Assembly (NCBI RefSeq): GCF_009618275.1
Contig: NZ_WIAD01000017.1
Coordinates: 32,134-96,133, forward strand
From: Roseimaritima sediminicola
GTDB lineage: Bacteria > Planctomycetota > Planctomycetia > Pirellulales > Pirellulaceae
Direction: 5' to 3'
DNA: 64,000 nt
The notes under the pieces were generated by a model. It made no database searches. It had not been told where the DNA came from and was given only the letters and a program-made list of their open reading frames with translations. A program made the translations under genes and the position numbers. Positions 33,605 to 42,773 of the stretch are shown here, one piece after another (the first letter of the stretch is position 1; each line of letters begins with the position of its first letter).

Positions 33605-35185
33605 GTGAAACCGGTCGCTTCGAACGATCCCATCGTGTGGCGCACGATGGTTCTGTTGATGATCGTCACGCTGGGGATTGTGGCAGGACGCATCGCCGTG
33701 GTCTCGAGCAGCAACGGTTTGACGCCCTTTCTCAGTGCCAATGATCGCAGTCGTTGGTGTACGGTCGCGGCGCTGGTCGAAGACGGCACGTACCGGATCG
33801 ATCGGCAGATGCAGATCACGGCCCGGGATCCGAAGATCAAACGCGACGTCCGCACTTGGCAGACGATCGATCGGGTGCGTCACCAGGGCACCGATGGCGT
33901 CTACCACGACTACAGCAGCAAACCGCCGCTGCTGCCGACCTTGATCGCGGGCGTCTACGCCGCGGCGCACCAGATCACCGGCATGCGGCTCTCGGAGCAT
34001 CCGCTGTACATGGGACGTTTGGTCTTGGCGCTGACCAATCTGCCGCTGTTGTGGTTGTTTCTGGCGCCGATGATGTCCTTGATTCATCAATCGGGCCGGA
34101 CCAAGTGGGGGCGCGTCTTTTGTGCGGCGGCCACCTGCTTCGGGACGATGCTGCTGCCGTTCAGTGTGTCGCTGAACAATCATCTGCCGGCGGCGGCGGC
34201 GGCGGCCGTCGCGCTGTGGGTCTTGGCCGATGAAGCTCGTTCGCATCGCTGGCACTGGATGCTGGTCGCGGGGCTGGCCGCGGGGATGATGGCGGCCAAC
34301 GAACTGCCGGCCCTGTTCATGCTGGTACTGTTTGGTCTGCTGGCATTTTGGCGATCGCCGGCGGCGGCGGCCAGCGGCTTTGTGCCCGGCGTGCTGTTGG
34401 TCGCCCTGGGTTTTTTTGGCACCAACTGGATCGCCCATCAAAGCCTTCGGCCCCCCTACGCCCATCGCGGCAACGGGCCCTTGATCGCCCGCGTGGAGCC
34501 CGAAGGGGAGCTGGAAATCGCGGACATCCGCCGGGCGCTGATCGACGAAGGCGAAGCGATCGACGAGCGGATGGGGTTGTTGGAAAGCCACCGAGAGGGC
34601 CGCTGGATGGCGATCACCGAATCCGGCAACCAGCGTTATGCGGTGCTTCGGGACGGCGATGCGTGGGCCGTGCACCACTGGGACGATTGGTACGAGTACG
34701 AGGGCAGTTACTGGACCAGCGATCGGCGGACCGGAGTGGACCTGGGCGAACCGCACCAGGGGATCTATGTGCTGCACACGACCATCGGGCATCACGGCCT
34801 GTTTTCGCTGACCCCGGTCTGGATCTTGGCCGTGGTTGGGGCCGCGTTCTGGTTTGTCGACGACGACGGGCTGCGGCGCGCGTTGGCGATGGCGATTTGC
34901 TTGGCCACGCTGGTCGTGCTGGGATTTTACTGGATGCGGCCCCTGATCGATCGCAACTACGGCGGCGTCAGTGCGGCGCTCAGGTGGATGCTGTGGTTCG
35001 CCCCGCTGTGGCTGTGGTTGATGATTCCGGCGGCCGACAAACTGGCCAAATCGCCGTGGCTGCGAGCTCTGGGCGGGGTGCTGCTGGCGATCAGCGTCTT
35101 TTCGGTGGCGACGAGTCTGGACAATCCGTGGCAGCATCCTTGGCTGTACACGTTTTGGGACTATCTGGGCTGGATAGGACGCTAG
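33605..35185 (+). CDS. Polytopic membrane protein, glycosyltransferase-like
   Basis: The product has 526 residues from GTG 33605; ATG 33647 is an alternative. A first membrane helix at about 15-35 leads to a periplasmic loop with Asp/Arg-rich DNDRSRW-type sequence, then roughly nine further helices between residues 140 and 520. The layout (a long extracytoplasmic loop after the first helix, then a helix bundle) resembles GT-C-fold glycosyltransferases, but no signature motif was identified. It starts 20 bases after the dehydratase gene and is probably co-transcribed. Confidence 0.65.
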   Translation: MKPVASNDPIVWRTMVLLMIVTLGIVAGRIAVVSSSNGLTPFLSANDRSRWCTVAALVEDGTYRIDRQMQITARDPKIKRDVRTWQTIDRVRHQGTDGVYHDYSSKPPLLPTLIAGVYAAAHQITGMRLSEHPLYMGRLVLALTNLPLLWLFLAPMMSLIHQSGRTKWGRVFCAAATCFGTMLLPFSVSLNNHLPAAAAAAVALWVLADEARSHRWHWMLVAGLAAGMMAANELPALFMLVLFGLLAFWRSPAAAASGFVPGVLLVALGFFGTNWIAHQSLRPPYAHRGNGPLIARVEPEGELEIADIRRALIDEGEAIDERMGLLESHREGRWMAITESGNQRYAVLRDGDAWAVHHWDDWYEYEGSYWTSDRRTGVDLGEPHQGIYVLHTTIGHHGLFSLTPVWILAVVGAAFWFVDDDGLRRALAMAICLATLVVLGFYWMRPLIDRNYGGVSAALRWMLWFAPLWLWLMIPAADKLAKSPWLRALGGVLLAISVFSVATSLDNPWQHPWLYTFWDYLGWIGR

Positions 35186-35261
35186 TTTTTTCGGTATCGT
35201 CGCCGACGGATTCCGCCTTATGTTGCGGTTCTTGGTTTTGGTCTGAGGGTACGTCAACGGC

Positions 35262-38200
35262 ATGGAAGCCGCCGAACAATCGCAGCCTGCGCCGAAAACC
35301 CGGCCGGCCGTCTCGCGACCGCGGCGCCTGCGCTGGTTGGTGCTGTTTGCCGCGCTGGCCTTTTTGGCGGTTCGCGGACTGGTGCCGGAGACCCTGGGCG
35401 AGCAGGCCCGGCGATCGATCGAAGCGAAACTGGCCACACACTATCCGCATCTGGAAATCCGCATCGGCTACGGCCGCTATGACGCCGGCAGCGGCTTGGT
35501 GCTGGGAGACGTTGCGGTGGATGTTCCGCAGCCCGATGGCCAATCCGTGCCGCTAGTGCGGATCGACCGCCTGTTGGCCGAGACCGACATGCACTGGCAG
35601 CGGGTCTACGACGGCGAGTCGCCGATGTGCGCCTCGCGGATGATCGTCAGCGGGGTGGAGCTGAATCTGTGGGCCGATGACCGCCAGCGGTATTCGCTGG
35701 AACAGCTGCTGCCGCTGCCCGAGATGGGCCCCGGATGTCCGGTCGTACTGGTCCGGGACGGACGGCTGCGCTTGATGCGTGATCCGACCGATCCGGCCCG
35801 CTCGATCCAGTGGCAAGACATCCGTGGCCGGATCATCAAAATGACCGCCGACGATTCCGCTGCGGCGACCTACCGCGTCCAGGGCATCGCCAGCAGTGCG
35901 GAATGCCAGCAGTTGAGCTTCACCGCCGCGGGCGGTCCTGGGGGCTGGGACGTGCAGGCGGCGGCGACCCAGTTGCGGCTGGATCACCGGCGGCTGGAAC
36001 GATTGCCGGCGCCGTTGGCGGTCCTCCGCCGGACCCTGGACGGTTTTTCCGGTTTAGGTAGCGCCCAGTTGCGGCTGCGAGCGGTGGCCGATCAGCCGCT
36101 GGACTGGGAACTCAGCGGGCAGGTGGTCGAGGGACGGTTCGAGCATCCCCGGATCGCCTTGGCGGCGCAGAAAATCAGTGGCCGCTACCGCATCGGTCCG
36201 GCCGGGGCACAGTTCGAGGACGTGCAGGCGTATGTCGATGGGGCGCTGTGTCGCGGCAGTGCGCAAACCGACGCCCTGCAGTGGCCGTGCACGCTCCGCT
36301 GCGAACTGGCCGCCGACAATCTACTGTTGGACGGGCGACTGGCCGCCGCCTTGCCACCCGCCCTGCGCGCCAAATGGGACCGCTTGCAGCCTTCCGGATT
36401 GGTCGACGTATCGGCCGTCGCCGTGCACGAGAGGGGACGGTGGTCGACCGCCGCAACGGTCCAGGCCAAGGGCGTCGCGGTGCAGTTCGATCGTTTTCCC
36501 TATCCGGTACGGGATCTGAACGGGACGGCCGAGTTTCGCGACGGGGTGATCACATGTGAAGAGATGTTCGGGATGGTCGACGGGCAACCGCTGCACTGTC
36601 AGATGCGATTGACGCCGGCCGGATCGGGCGAACCCCTGTGGTTTCGCGCCTCGGTCGACGGGGCGATCGCGATCAACGATCAACTGCTGGCCGCCCTGAC
36701 GCCGCGTGGCGAACTGCCCACCAAGCTGGAGACGTTTGCCCGATCGTTGTCGGCGGCCGGCGGGGTGCGCGTGGCGTCGGCCGAGATCGCGATCGACGAA
36801 GCGGGTAACAAAACGCAGCGGATCGATCTGCGCTTCGAAGATGCCCAGCTCCGCTACGACGGTTTTCCCTATCCGCTCTATGGCGTGCACGGGCAGGTTC
36901 TGGTTGAAAACGAGACGACTCGGCTGATCGGATTCGTGGCGGAAAACGGGGATGCGGCGGCCGTGCACTGCGACGGCACGTATCGCTTGACGCCCGGCGG
37001 CGGGGATCTGGACCTGCGTTTCGTCGGCAAAGGCGTGCCGCTGGATCGAACGCTGCGGGCCGCCTTGCCGGAGGCTTCGCAAGTCACCTGGGATGCGCTC
37101 GCCCCGGTCGGCATCCTGCAGCGCGTCGACGTGGCCGTTTCCAAACGGCCACAGCATCTGACGCCGGAACTGAAGCTCGTTGCCTCTCTGGGCGATGTCT
37201 CGGGCGTCTCTCAGAACACGGTCAGCGTCCGGCCCAACGCCCTACCCTATCGCATGGACCTGGTCGCCGGGACGGTGGTGTACGACGCCGGCAGGGTCAC
37301 CATTAAACAGCTCGACGCCCGCCACGACGCCACGCGGTTGGCGGCGAACGGCACCTGTGAAGCGGTCGAGGACGGCCGCTGGCAGCTGGACCTGAACGTG
37401 CTCAGCGGCAGCCGGATGACGGTCGACAACGAACTGATCTCGTCGTTGCCGCCGCAGGTGCGGGGCGTGTGCCAGCGGCTGCAGCTACGCGGGCCGCTGG
37501 GCGTCAGCGGCAAGACGTCGTTGCTGTTGCCCAACGATCGGTTTCCCCAGCCCGAGTCGCGATTCGATCTGAAGGTGCAACTGGAGGGCAACCGCATCGG
37601 CGACGTGGGGCCCGTCCGCGACATACGTGGCGAATTGACGTTTCGCGGCGAGCAGGACGCCGCCGGAATCAATGCCGATGGCAGCGTGCAATTGGATTCG
37701 ATGCATTTCCAAGGCATCCAGTTGACCGGCGTGCGAGGACCGTTCGCCGTCCGCCACGATCAATTGCTGTTGGGGGTCGTGAATCCGGCCCTGGACAAAG
37801 GCGAAAATTTCCAGCCCATCGCCGGCCGCGTTTTCGGCGGCCAATTCACGCTGTCGGCCACGATCGGATTGGCGACCAGCCAGTACGAAGCCCTGGTGTC
37901 GCTGGACAAAGTCGAAGTGCCCGCGGTGCTGGCGGATTTCCAGCAGACTCAGTCCGACATGACGGGCCGGTTGAGCGGACAGATCCAATTGGAAGGGGCC
38001 CTCGGTGCGATGCATCTGCTCAAAGGCGTCGGCGAAGCTCGGTTGAGCGAAGCGAACCTGTATCAATTGCCGCAGATCGTCCAGCTGTTAAATCAATTGC
38101 GGGTTCGCCCGGGAGAAGAGGTCGCCTTTACCGACGGCAAAGCCCTGTTTTCACTTTCTGGCGACCAGATCGCGTTCAGTCAGCTACAGTTGTGGGGGGA

Positions 38201-38486
38201 CTTGATCGCCCTGCACGGCAGCGGGACGGTCAGTCGGATGCGCGAGTTGAACCTGAATTTCAACACGCGGGTCAGTCCGCAGAACACGTGGAGCCGGTTG
38301 ATTCGGCCGCTGGACAGCCAGCGATACACGCTGTGGTCGATCAACGTGCAAGGTCCGCTCGACGCCCCCACGATCCAACGCAGCACCCTCGAAGGGGTCA
38401 GCGAGACGCTGGATCGGTTGTTTCCTGGGATGGGACTGGACAGTATCTCCCAGCGGGCACGTTCCACCTTTGGCAAATCCATGTAG
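35262..38486 (+). CDS. AsmA-like large membrane-anchored protein
   Basis: The 1074-residue product has one N-terminal helix (about residues 25-42) after a basic Pro/Arg head, then over 1000 residues of beta-rich sequence with repeated patterns such as FPYPVRDLNGT and FPYPLYGVHG. This is the layout of AsmA/TamB/DUF3971 proteins, which form hydrophobic grooves across the periplasm for lipid transport between membranes. The C-terminal part (NTRVSPQNTWSRL) matches the conserved AsmA-like end. The next gene begins on the base after its stop. Confidence 0.82.
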   Translation: MEAAEQSQPAPKTRPAVSRPRRLRWLVLFAALAFLAVRGLVPETLGEQARRSIEAKLATHYPHLEIRIGYGRYDAGSGLVLGDVAVDVPQPDGQSVPLVRIDRLLAETDMHWQRVYDGESPMCASRMIVSGVELNLWADDRQRYSLEQLLPLPEMGPGCPVVLVRDGRLRLMRDPTDPARSIQWQDIRGRIIKMTADDSAAATYRVQGIASSAECQQLSFTAAGGPGGWDVQAAATQLRLDHRRLERLPAPLAVLRRTLDGFSGLGSAQLRLRAVADQPLDWELSGQVVEGRFEHPRIALAAQKISGRYRIGPAGAQFEDVQAYVDGALCRGSAQTDALQWPCTLRCELAADNLLLDGRLAAALPPALRAKWDRLQPSGLVDVSAVAVHERGRWSTAATVQAKGVAVQFDRFPYPVRDLNGTAEFRDGVITCEEMFGMVDGQPLHCQMRLTPAGSGEPLWFRASVDGAIAINDQLLAALTPRGELPTKLETFARSLSAAGGVRVASAEIAIDEAGNKTQRIDLRFEDAQLRYDGFPYPLYGVHGQVLVENETTRLIGFVAENGDAAAVHCDGTYRLTPGGGDLDLRFVGKGVPLDRTLRAALPEASQVTWDALAPVGILQRVDVAVSKRPQHLTPELKLVASLGDVSGVSQNTVSVRPNALPYRMDLVAGTVVYDAGRVTIKQLDARHDATRLAANGTCEAVEDGRWQLDLNVLSGSRMTVDNELISSLPPQVRGVCQRLQLRGPLGVSGKTSLLLPNDRFPQPESRFDLKVQLEGNRIGDVGPVRDIRGELTFRGEQDAAGINADGSVQLDSMHFQGIQLTGVRGPFAVRHDQLLLGVVNPALDKGENFQPIAGRVFGGQFTLSATIGLATSQYEALVSLDKVEVPAVLADFQQTQSDMTGRLSGQIQLEGALGAMHLLKGVGEARLSEANLYQLPQIVQLLNQLRVRPGEEVAFTDGKALFSLSGDQIAFSQLQLWGDLIALHGSGTVSRMRELNLNFNTRVSPQNTWSRLIRPLDSQRYTLWSINVQGPLDAPTIQRSTLEGVSETLDRLFPGMGLDSISQRARSTFGKSM

Positions 38487-38843
38487 ATGAATATCTATCC
38501 CGTCCCGCCGACCGGCCTCGCGTCGCTTGCCGGGACCCAGCGAGCGGCGGCCAAGGGAACCGATCTGGATCAGGCGGCCGCCGCCGAAGCGGCTCGGCAA
38601 CGGGCCGATGCTCCGGCCGGAGACCGCAGCGACGTCGCGGAAATCGAACGCGATGCGGCGGCCGGCGACAGCGGAGCCGACGGACGCCAAGCCTACGAGC
38701 GCGGTGATTCGCCGCAGGACGCCAGTGCCGAGCAGGAGGATCGTGCCGGGCAGGAGGATCGTGCCCGGCAGGATCCGAACAAGCCCGCCTCTCCGGCGAG
38801 CCGCGACAGCGCCAGCGGCCAACACCTGGACCTGCAAGCGTAG
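38487..38843 (+). CDS. Low-complexity hydrophilic protein
   Basis: The 118-residue product is rich in Ala, Asp, Glu, Gln and Arg with no hydrophobic core, including the direct repeat AEQEDRAGQEDRARQD. It is predicted to be disordered. The ATG follows the AsmA-like stop immediately (TAGATG), so translation is probably coupled. No family assignment is offered. Confidence 0.6.
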   Translation: MNIYPVPPTGLASLAGTQRAAAKGTDLDQAAAAEAARQRADAPAGDRSDVAEIERDAAAGDSGADGRQAYERGDSPQDASAEQEDRAGQEDRARQDPNKPASPASRDSASGQHLDLQA

Positions 38844-38855
38844 GCTTTTTGCCTG

Positions 38856-38929
38856 TGAGCCGTTTGGGCGATAGCCCCGGTTGTGCGGTGTGTGCGTAAA
38901 GGAACCGGGGCGTTCGCCCAAACGGCTCA
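38856..38929. repeat. REP palindrome between convergent genes
   Basis: Two nested perfect stems: TGAGCCGTTTGGGCG with its complement (38856-38870 / 38915-38929, 15 bp) and GCCCCGGTT with its complement (38874-38882 / 38903-38911, 9 bp). The loop begins GTGCGGTG. It separates convergent genes and may act as a terminator. The same palindrome, split by the group II intron, occurs at 42747-42782 and 44724-44741. Confidence 0.88.
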
Positions 38930-38939
38930 GGGCGTCGTC

Positions 38940-40799
38940 TTAGGCCGAATCCTCTGGCTCTTCTTCGGCGTCGTCGACGGTGACCAGTTCTTCGCAGTAG
39001 CCATCGGCCGAATCGAAGCGGCCGCAGTAGAAATCGGCCACCAGGTTCTTGCCCAGAGCCGTGCGGCTGACGCGGCCGACCAGCGAACGGTACACCAACC
39101 ACTGGTCCGAGCCGACTTCGATCCGGTAGGCGACGGCTTCGTCGTCGCCGACGATCCGCAGCTGTTCGGCGACGGTTAATTGACGCCAGGTGCGCGGTTT
39201 GGTGAAGCGGCGCCGCTGGCCGTCGATCCACAGCGGCGCGTAGACATTGTTTTTGCCCCGTACGGTCAACTGCAGCCCGTCGTCGACCACGTCGAAGGAA
39301 CCCACGGCAGGACCGACGCGCCATTCGGGCAGGGCCAGCGGCAGGGCCAGGGCCCGGGGTTTGGAATCGTTCAGAATCACCTCCCAGGTCTCTTCCTCGC
39401 TTTGGCAATCGGCCGTCGGAGCGGTTTGCCAGCGACCGCGGTACTGAATCGGCGCGGCCGAATCGGCGCTTTTCGATACACCGCCCGATGGCGACCCATC
39501 GCCCGACTGCGACACCACGGCGTCGGCCAACATCACGCAGCGATCGTCACGGACGACCATGATCTGGCGCTGCAACATCAGGTCGCCGCTCCACGCCTGT
39601 TGCAGTTCCAAGTAATGCACATCGTCGTCGGTGTACTGACAGGTTTCGGTCCATGGTCCGCAGGGCGCCAGCGTCTGCTGGCCGCGCTGGATCTGGACTT
39701 CCCAGGTGCCTTGGATCAGCCGTGCGCGTCCGGTCTGGACTTCCAGGCGAAACGGTTCGCTGCCATAGCTGAGGAAGACGCGGCCGCGGCGAACGTCCCA
39801 CTCGGGCAACATCGCCGCCAGGCCGGCCGCTTCGCTGTACAGCATCGGTTCGGGCAAACGAACCTGCCAGGCGAGTCGCCCGCGGCTCTTGCTGTGACCC
39901 AGCGAAGCTTGGACGGCGGGACCGAGCGACTGGGCGTCCAGGATCGCCGCGGCGGTGCTCAGCAAACCGCCGTCGGCGCCGTCTTCGCGGACGTCGGCTT
40001 TGGCTGCGGTCGAGAACACGGCGACGCCGTCGGGATTGGTCAGTGCGGCGGCCCAGGTGGTCAGGTTCCACAGCAGGGCTTCGCCGGCGGAGGGGAGTTT
40101 GCGATCCGCGACGACCTTCAACAAACGCTGCACACGCAGGCCCGCCGCCAGAATTAATCGCACGTGAATCGCGGATTCCGCCAAGGCGTCCTCGATGGCC
40201 GCGTCGTGTTCGGCAAGCCAGGCCAGGGCCGCGGCGGTTGCCGGCTCCTGCATCGCTTGGCAGGAAGGCAGGTCGGCCAGAGACCAGGCGAGCACCAGCC
40301 CCAACTCGCCGCCGAGCATGAGATGGGCCGGCGAATGAGGCGGACTCTGCTCGGCCGCCGCACGCTGCAGCGACTGCAGGCGGTTCAGCACATCCCACCA
40401 CAGGCGTTCGTCCAAGTGCTCGACCAATTCCGGCAGGGCGTAGGCCCAAATTAATATTTCGCTGTAATCCGGCGGCGCCAGGCCGGGACTGCTGAGCGAA
40501 TCGCAAAACGACTCGGCGGCTTCACAGAAATCGATTTGCGGCTGCGCGGCCAGCGGCTCGCCGGACGCCAACCGGCTGACCGCTTCGAGGCTGGGCGACA
40601 GCGGATGACCGGTCGCCGAAGCGTGGCCCCAGCGCAGCGTCTGGCTGCCCTGAGCACCCTTGGGCCACAACCGGTCCGGGCAACGCTTGCTGCGCCGCTT
40701 CTGAATGCGTTGTTTTAGCTCGGGCCACAGGAACGCGTCGGCCGCTTGACCGGTGGCGGAGGGCATGTCCGAACGTGGAGTATTAATCGCAGTGGCCAT
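38940..40799 (-). CDS. Heparinase II/III-like protein
   Basis: The product has 619 residues from the ATG at 40797-40799 and has no signal peptide. The N-terminal half is helical, like an alpha/alpha toroid (DFCEAAESFCDSL, LWWDVLNRLQSLQRAA). The C-terminal half is beta-rich and reminiscent of the heparinase II/III beta-sandwich (FLSYGSEPFRLEVQTG, CQYTDDDVHYLELQQ). Catalytic residues could not be aligned by eye. Planctomycete genomes often carry such proteins without known substrate. Confidence 0.6.
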   Translation of the reverse strand: MATAINTPRSDMPSATGQAADAFLWPELKQRIQKRRSKRCPDRLWPKGAQGSQTLRWGHASATGHPLSPSLEAVSRLASGEPLAAQPQIDFCEAAESFCDSLSSPGLAPPDYSEILIWAYALPELVEHLDERLWWDVLNRLQSLQRAAAEQSPPHSPAHLMLGGELGLVLAWSLADLPSCQAMQEPATAAALAWLAEHDAAIEDALAESAIHVRLILAAGLRVQRLLKVVADRKLPSAGEALLWNLTTWAAALTNPDGVAVFSTAAKADVREDGADGGLLSTAAAILDAQSLGPAVQASLGHSKSRGRLAWQVRLPEPMLYSEAAGLAAMLPEWDVRRGRVFLSYGSEPFRLEVQTGRARLIQGTWEVQIQRGQQTLAPCGPWTETCQYTDDDVHYLELQQAWSGDLMLQRQIMVVRDDRCVMLADAVVSQSGDGSPSGGVSKSADSAAPIQYRGRWQTAPTADCQSEEETWEVILNDSKPRALALPLALPEWRVGPAVGSFDVVDDGLQLTVRGKNNVYAPLWIDGQRRRFTKPRTWRQLTVAEQLRIVGDDEAVAYRIEVGSDQWLVYRSLVGRVSRTALGKNLVADFYCGRFDSADGYCEELVTVDDAEEEPEDSA

Positions 40800-40912
40800 C
40801 GATGGTGGAGGAGCGCCGCAGAGGAGCGAATTCGGTTTGTCCAGTTCCCGTCGGGGGACGTAGAATGGGGATCTTACCGTGTTTTGAACCTTCCTCCCAG
40901 TCAAGCGATTCT

Positions 40913-42052
40913 ATGATTCTTCGGCTGTTTTCCCGGGCCGCGTCCGTCCTCGTGGCCGCCTTCCTGCTCGCCACCGCGGCAGCCTTGCCGGTTTCCGCGG
41001 CGCCTCCCCTGCCCACCTCGCCGGCGGTCGAGCAAGCGGCCGAGGGCGAATCCTCGGCCGAGGGCGGAGCTGTCCGCTCGGCCGAGGGCGTGCCGGTCGA
41101 CGGCGTTACCGCTGCCGGCGAGGCATCCCTCGAGGACGCGGACGACGCGGAAACCGCTCGGGAAGAAGCCGCGGCCCAGAGAGCGCGAATAGAGGCCGAG
41201 GTGGCCCTGCCCCCGGATCCGGCCGACACGGTACGCGACCGCTTTGCGCCGCCACCGGGCGCGATTCGGCTGAGCAAGAACGGACGTCTGTGGGTCGACA
41301 AGCAGGGCAAGCAGGTGTTGGTCGATGGCTATGTGGCCATGGATCGCGGGATGCTGGAAATGTTCGCTTGCCCGGCCGGCACCAAGGAACACGAATCGGT
41401 GGTTGCGGTGTTGGCCCGGAGCCGCGACGTTCACACCGCCCTGTTGGCCGTCGGCGCCCAGTCCGGCACGCCGGTCCAGTACGCGCCGAAGTTCGTTTCG
41501 GCGACGGGCCAGAGCATCCGCGTGTGGGTGCTGTGGTACGACGAGGAGAGACGTCTGCAAAAGAGCGACGCTCGCAAATGGGTGGTCAAAACCGGCACCA
41601 AGCAGACGTTGAAACCCGACTGGGTGTTTGCCGGCAGCAATTTCTGGAAGGATCCGGCCGATGGTCAGGTGTACTACGAAGCCGACGCCGGTGATTTGAT
41701 CTGTGTTTCCAATTTCAGCAGTGCCATGATGGATGTGCCGGTCGCCAGCAGCAAAGACACCGGGCAATTATTGTTCAGCGCCGCCCAAGGCGTGGTTCCG
41801 CCCGACGGCACGCCCGTGCGACTGGTCCTGATCCCGATTCCACCGCCGGTGGATGATCCCGAATCGCTGCCCCCGCAAGCCGATCCCGACCAGCCGCCGG
41901 CCGACAAATGGTTGTCGCTGCGGAAGCCTCAGGAAGCTTCGCCGGGCCAGACCGACAAGGCGGCGCCGGCCGCGGATTCCAAAACCGAGCCGGACGCCGC
42001 CGGGACCCAAGCGGAGCCGGAGACCCAAGCGGAAACGGGGACGCGGTCATGA
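40913..42052 (+). CDS. Exported hypothetical protein
   Basis: The product has 379 residues with a signal peptide (MILRLFSRAASVLVAAFLLA, cleavage near VSAAP). An acidic Ala/Glu-rich linker follows, then a compact domain (about residues 115-310) with YGVxMDRGMLEMFACPAGTKEHES-like sequence and paired strands, ending in a disordered Pro/Ala/Glu/Thr tail. It is a widespread planctomycete hypothetical type with no known activity. It overlaps the next gene by ATGA. Confidence 0.7.
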   Translation: MILRLFSRAASVLVAAFLLATAAALPVSAAPPLPTSPAVEQAAEGESSAEGGAVRSAEGVPVDGVTAAGEASLEDADDAETAREEAAAQRARIEAEVALPPDPADTVRDRFAPPPGAIRLSKNGRLWVDKQGKQVLVDGYVAMDRGMLEMFACPAGTKEHESVVAVLARSRDVHTALLAVGAQSGTPVQYAPKFVSATGQSIRVWVLWYDEERRLQKSDARKWVVKTGTKQTLKPDWVFAGSNFWKDPADGQVYYEADAGDLICVSNFSSAMMDVPVASSKDTGQLLFSAAQGVVPPDGTPVRLVLIPIPPPVDDPESLPPQADPDQPPADKWLSLRKPQEASPGQTDKAAPAADSKTEPDAAGTQAEPETQAETGTRS

Positions 42053-42456
42053 ACGAAGCCGATGCATTTCAGCCCGTGCTGGTGATCGCCGGCCAAACGC
42101 CGGCCCTGTGGCGAGTTCGCTCGGGCGACCAGCCCACCGCCTCGCCGCTGACGGACGCGGAGCCGTCGCGCGACGCTTTGGCCGAGTCCACCTCGGGCGA
42201 GCTGGCTTTGGCTCTGTTCAGCGATCATAGGCGAGCCGAGGACTACGGTCAGACGCACTTCGGCTCGGGCGCCTATCGAACCAGTTCGCCGGATCCTCCG
42301 GCAATGGTCCGCATCCTGGCCGCTTGTGTCCGCCAAGGTGTTTCCGTGGCCGTGCTGAACCCGCACGGTTCAACCGCCGGTCGAGCGTTCGATCTCAAGG
42401 CGATTCTTCGTCAAGTTCGCCAGCAACTGAAAGCCGGCCAGCCGCTGCGCTTTTAG
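42049..42456 (+). CDS. Hypothetical cytoplasmic protein
   Basis: The 135-residue product is coupled to the upstream exported protein by an ATGA overlap. It shows an alpha/beta pattern (FQPVLVIAGQTPALWRV, ELALALFSD, VRQGVSVAVLNPHGS). No signal peptide and no recognised family. It is the last gene before the accessory region and is followed by two copies of a small hairpin repeat. Confidence 0.62.
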   Translation: MNEADAFQPVLVIAGQTPALWRVRSGDQPTASPLTDAEPSRDALAESTSGELALALFSDHRRAEDYGQTHFGSGAYRTSSPDPPAMVRILAACVRQGVSVAVLNPHGSTAGRAFDLKAILRQVRQQLKAGQPLRF

Positions 42457-42477
42457 CCGCGCCTCATAAGGACCCGC

Positions 42478-42552
42478 GTAGCCGAACTCGCCAGAGTTTG
42501 GACCGTCGGACCGCCCCATCCTCCCGTAGCCGAACTCGCCCGAGTTTGGACC
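42478..42552. repeat. Two-copy hairpin repeat
   Basis: GTAGCCGAACTCGCCAGAGT and the near-identical GTAGCCGAACTCGCCCGAGT occur 48 bases apart (42478 and 42526), each followed by TTGGACC. Each folds as CCGAACTC / GAGTTTGG. They follow the last gene of the conserved block and may form a terminator for it. The rest of 42457-42714 holds no gene. Confidence 0.7.
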
Positions 42553-42714
42553 CTCTTCGCTTATTGCTGTCAAAAAATTGGACACTGGAGGGCCCCGCGG
42601 TTCTAATGGGGGGGCGGGGGCGTCACGTGAAGGGTTGGTGCTCGTCGTTTCTGCTGCCGGCCTGCGCAGCGACGAGAGAACCTTCTATTTGGTCTTATCC
42701 GGCGGCACGACGGG

Positions 42715-42761
42715 CTGTTGATTTATTCGAGATCGCGTTGCTTATGTGAGCCGTTCGGGCG
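42715..42761 (+). repeat. Left arm of intron-split palindrome
   Basis: These 47 bases match the reverse complement of 44727-44773 at 40 positions. The arm includes the REP palindrome sequence TGAGCCGTTCGGGCG. Without the intron the two arms would form one very long hairpin. Confidence 0.85.
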
Positions 42762-42773
42762 ATAGCCCCGGTT

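Noticed and set aside
33329..35437. 702-codon open frame on the minus strand
   Set aside because: Antisense to the polytopic membrane protein; composition is His/Gln/Arg-rich and typical of a shadow frame.
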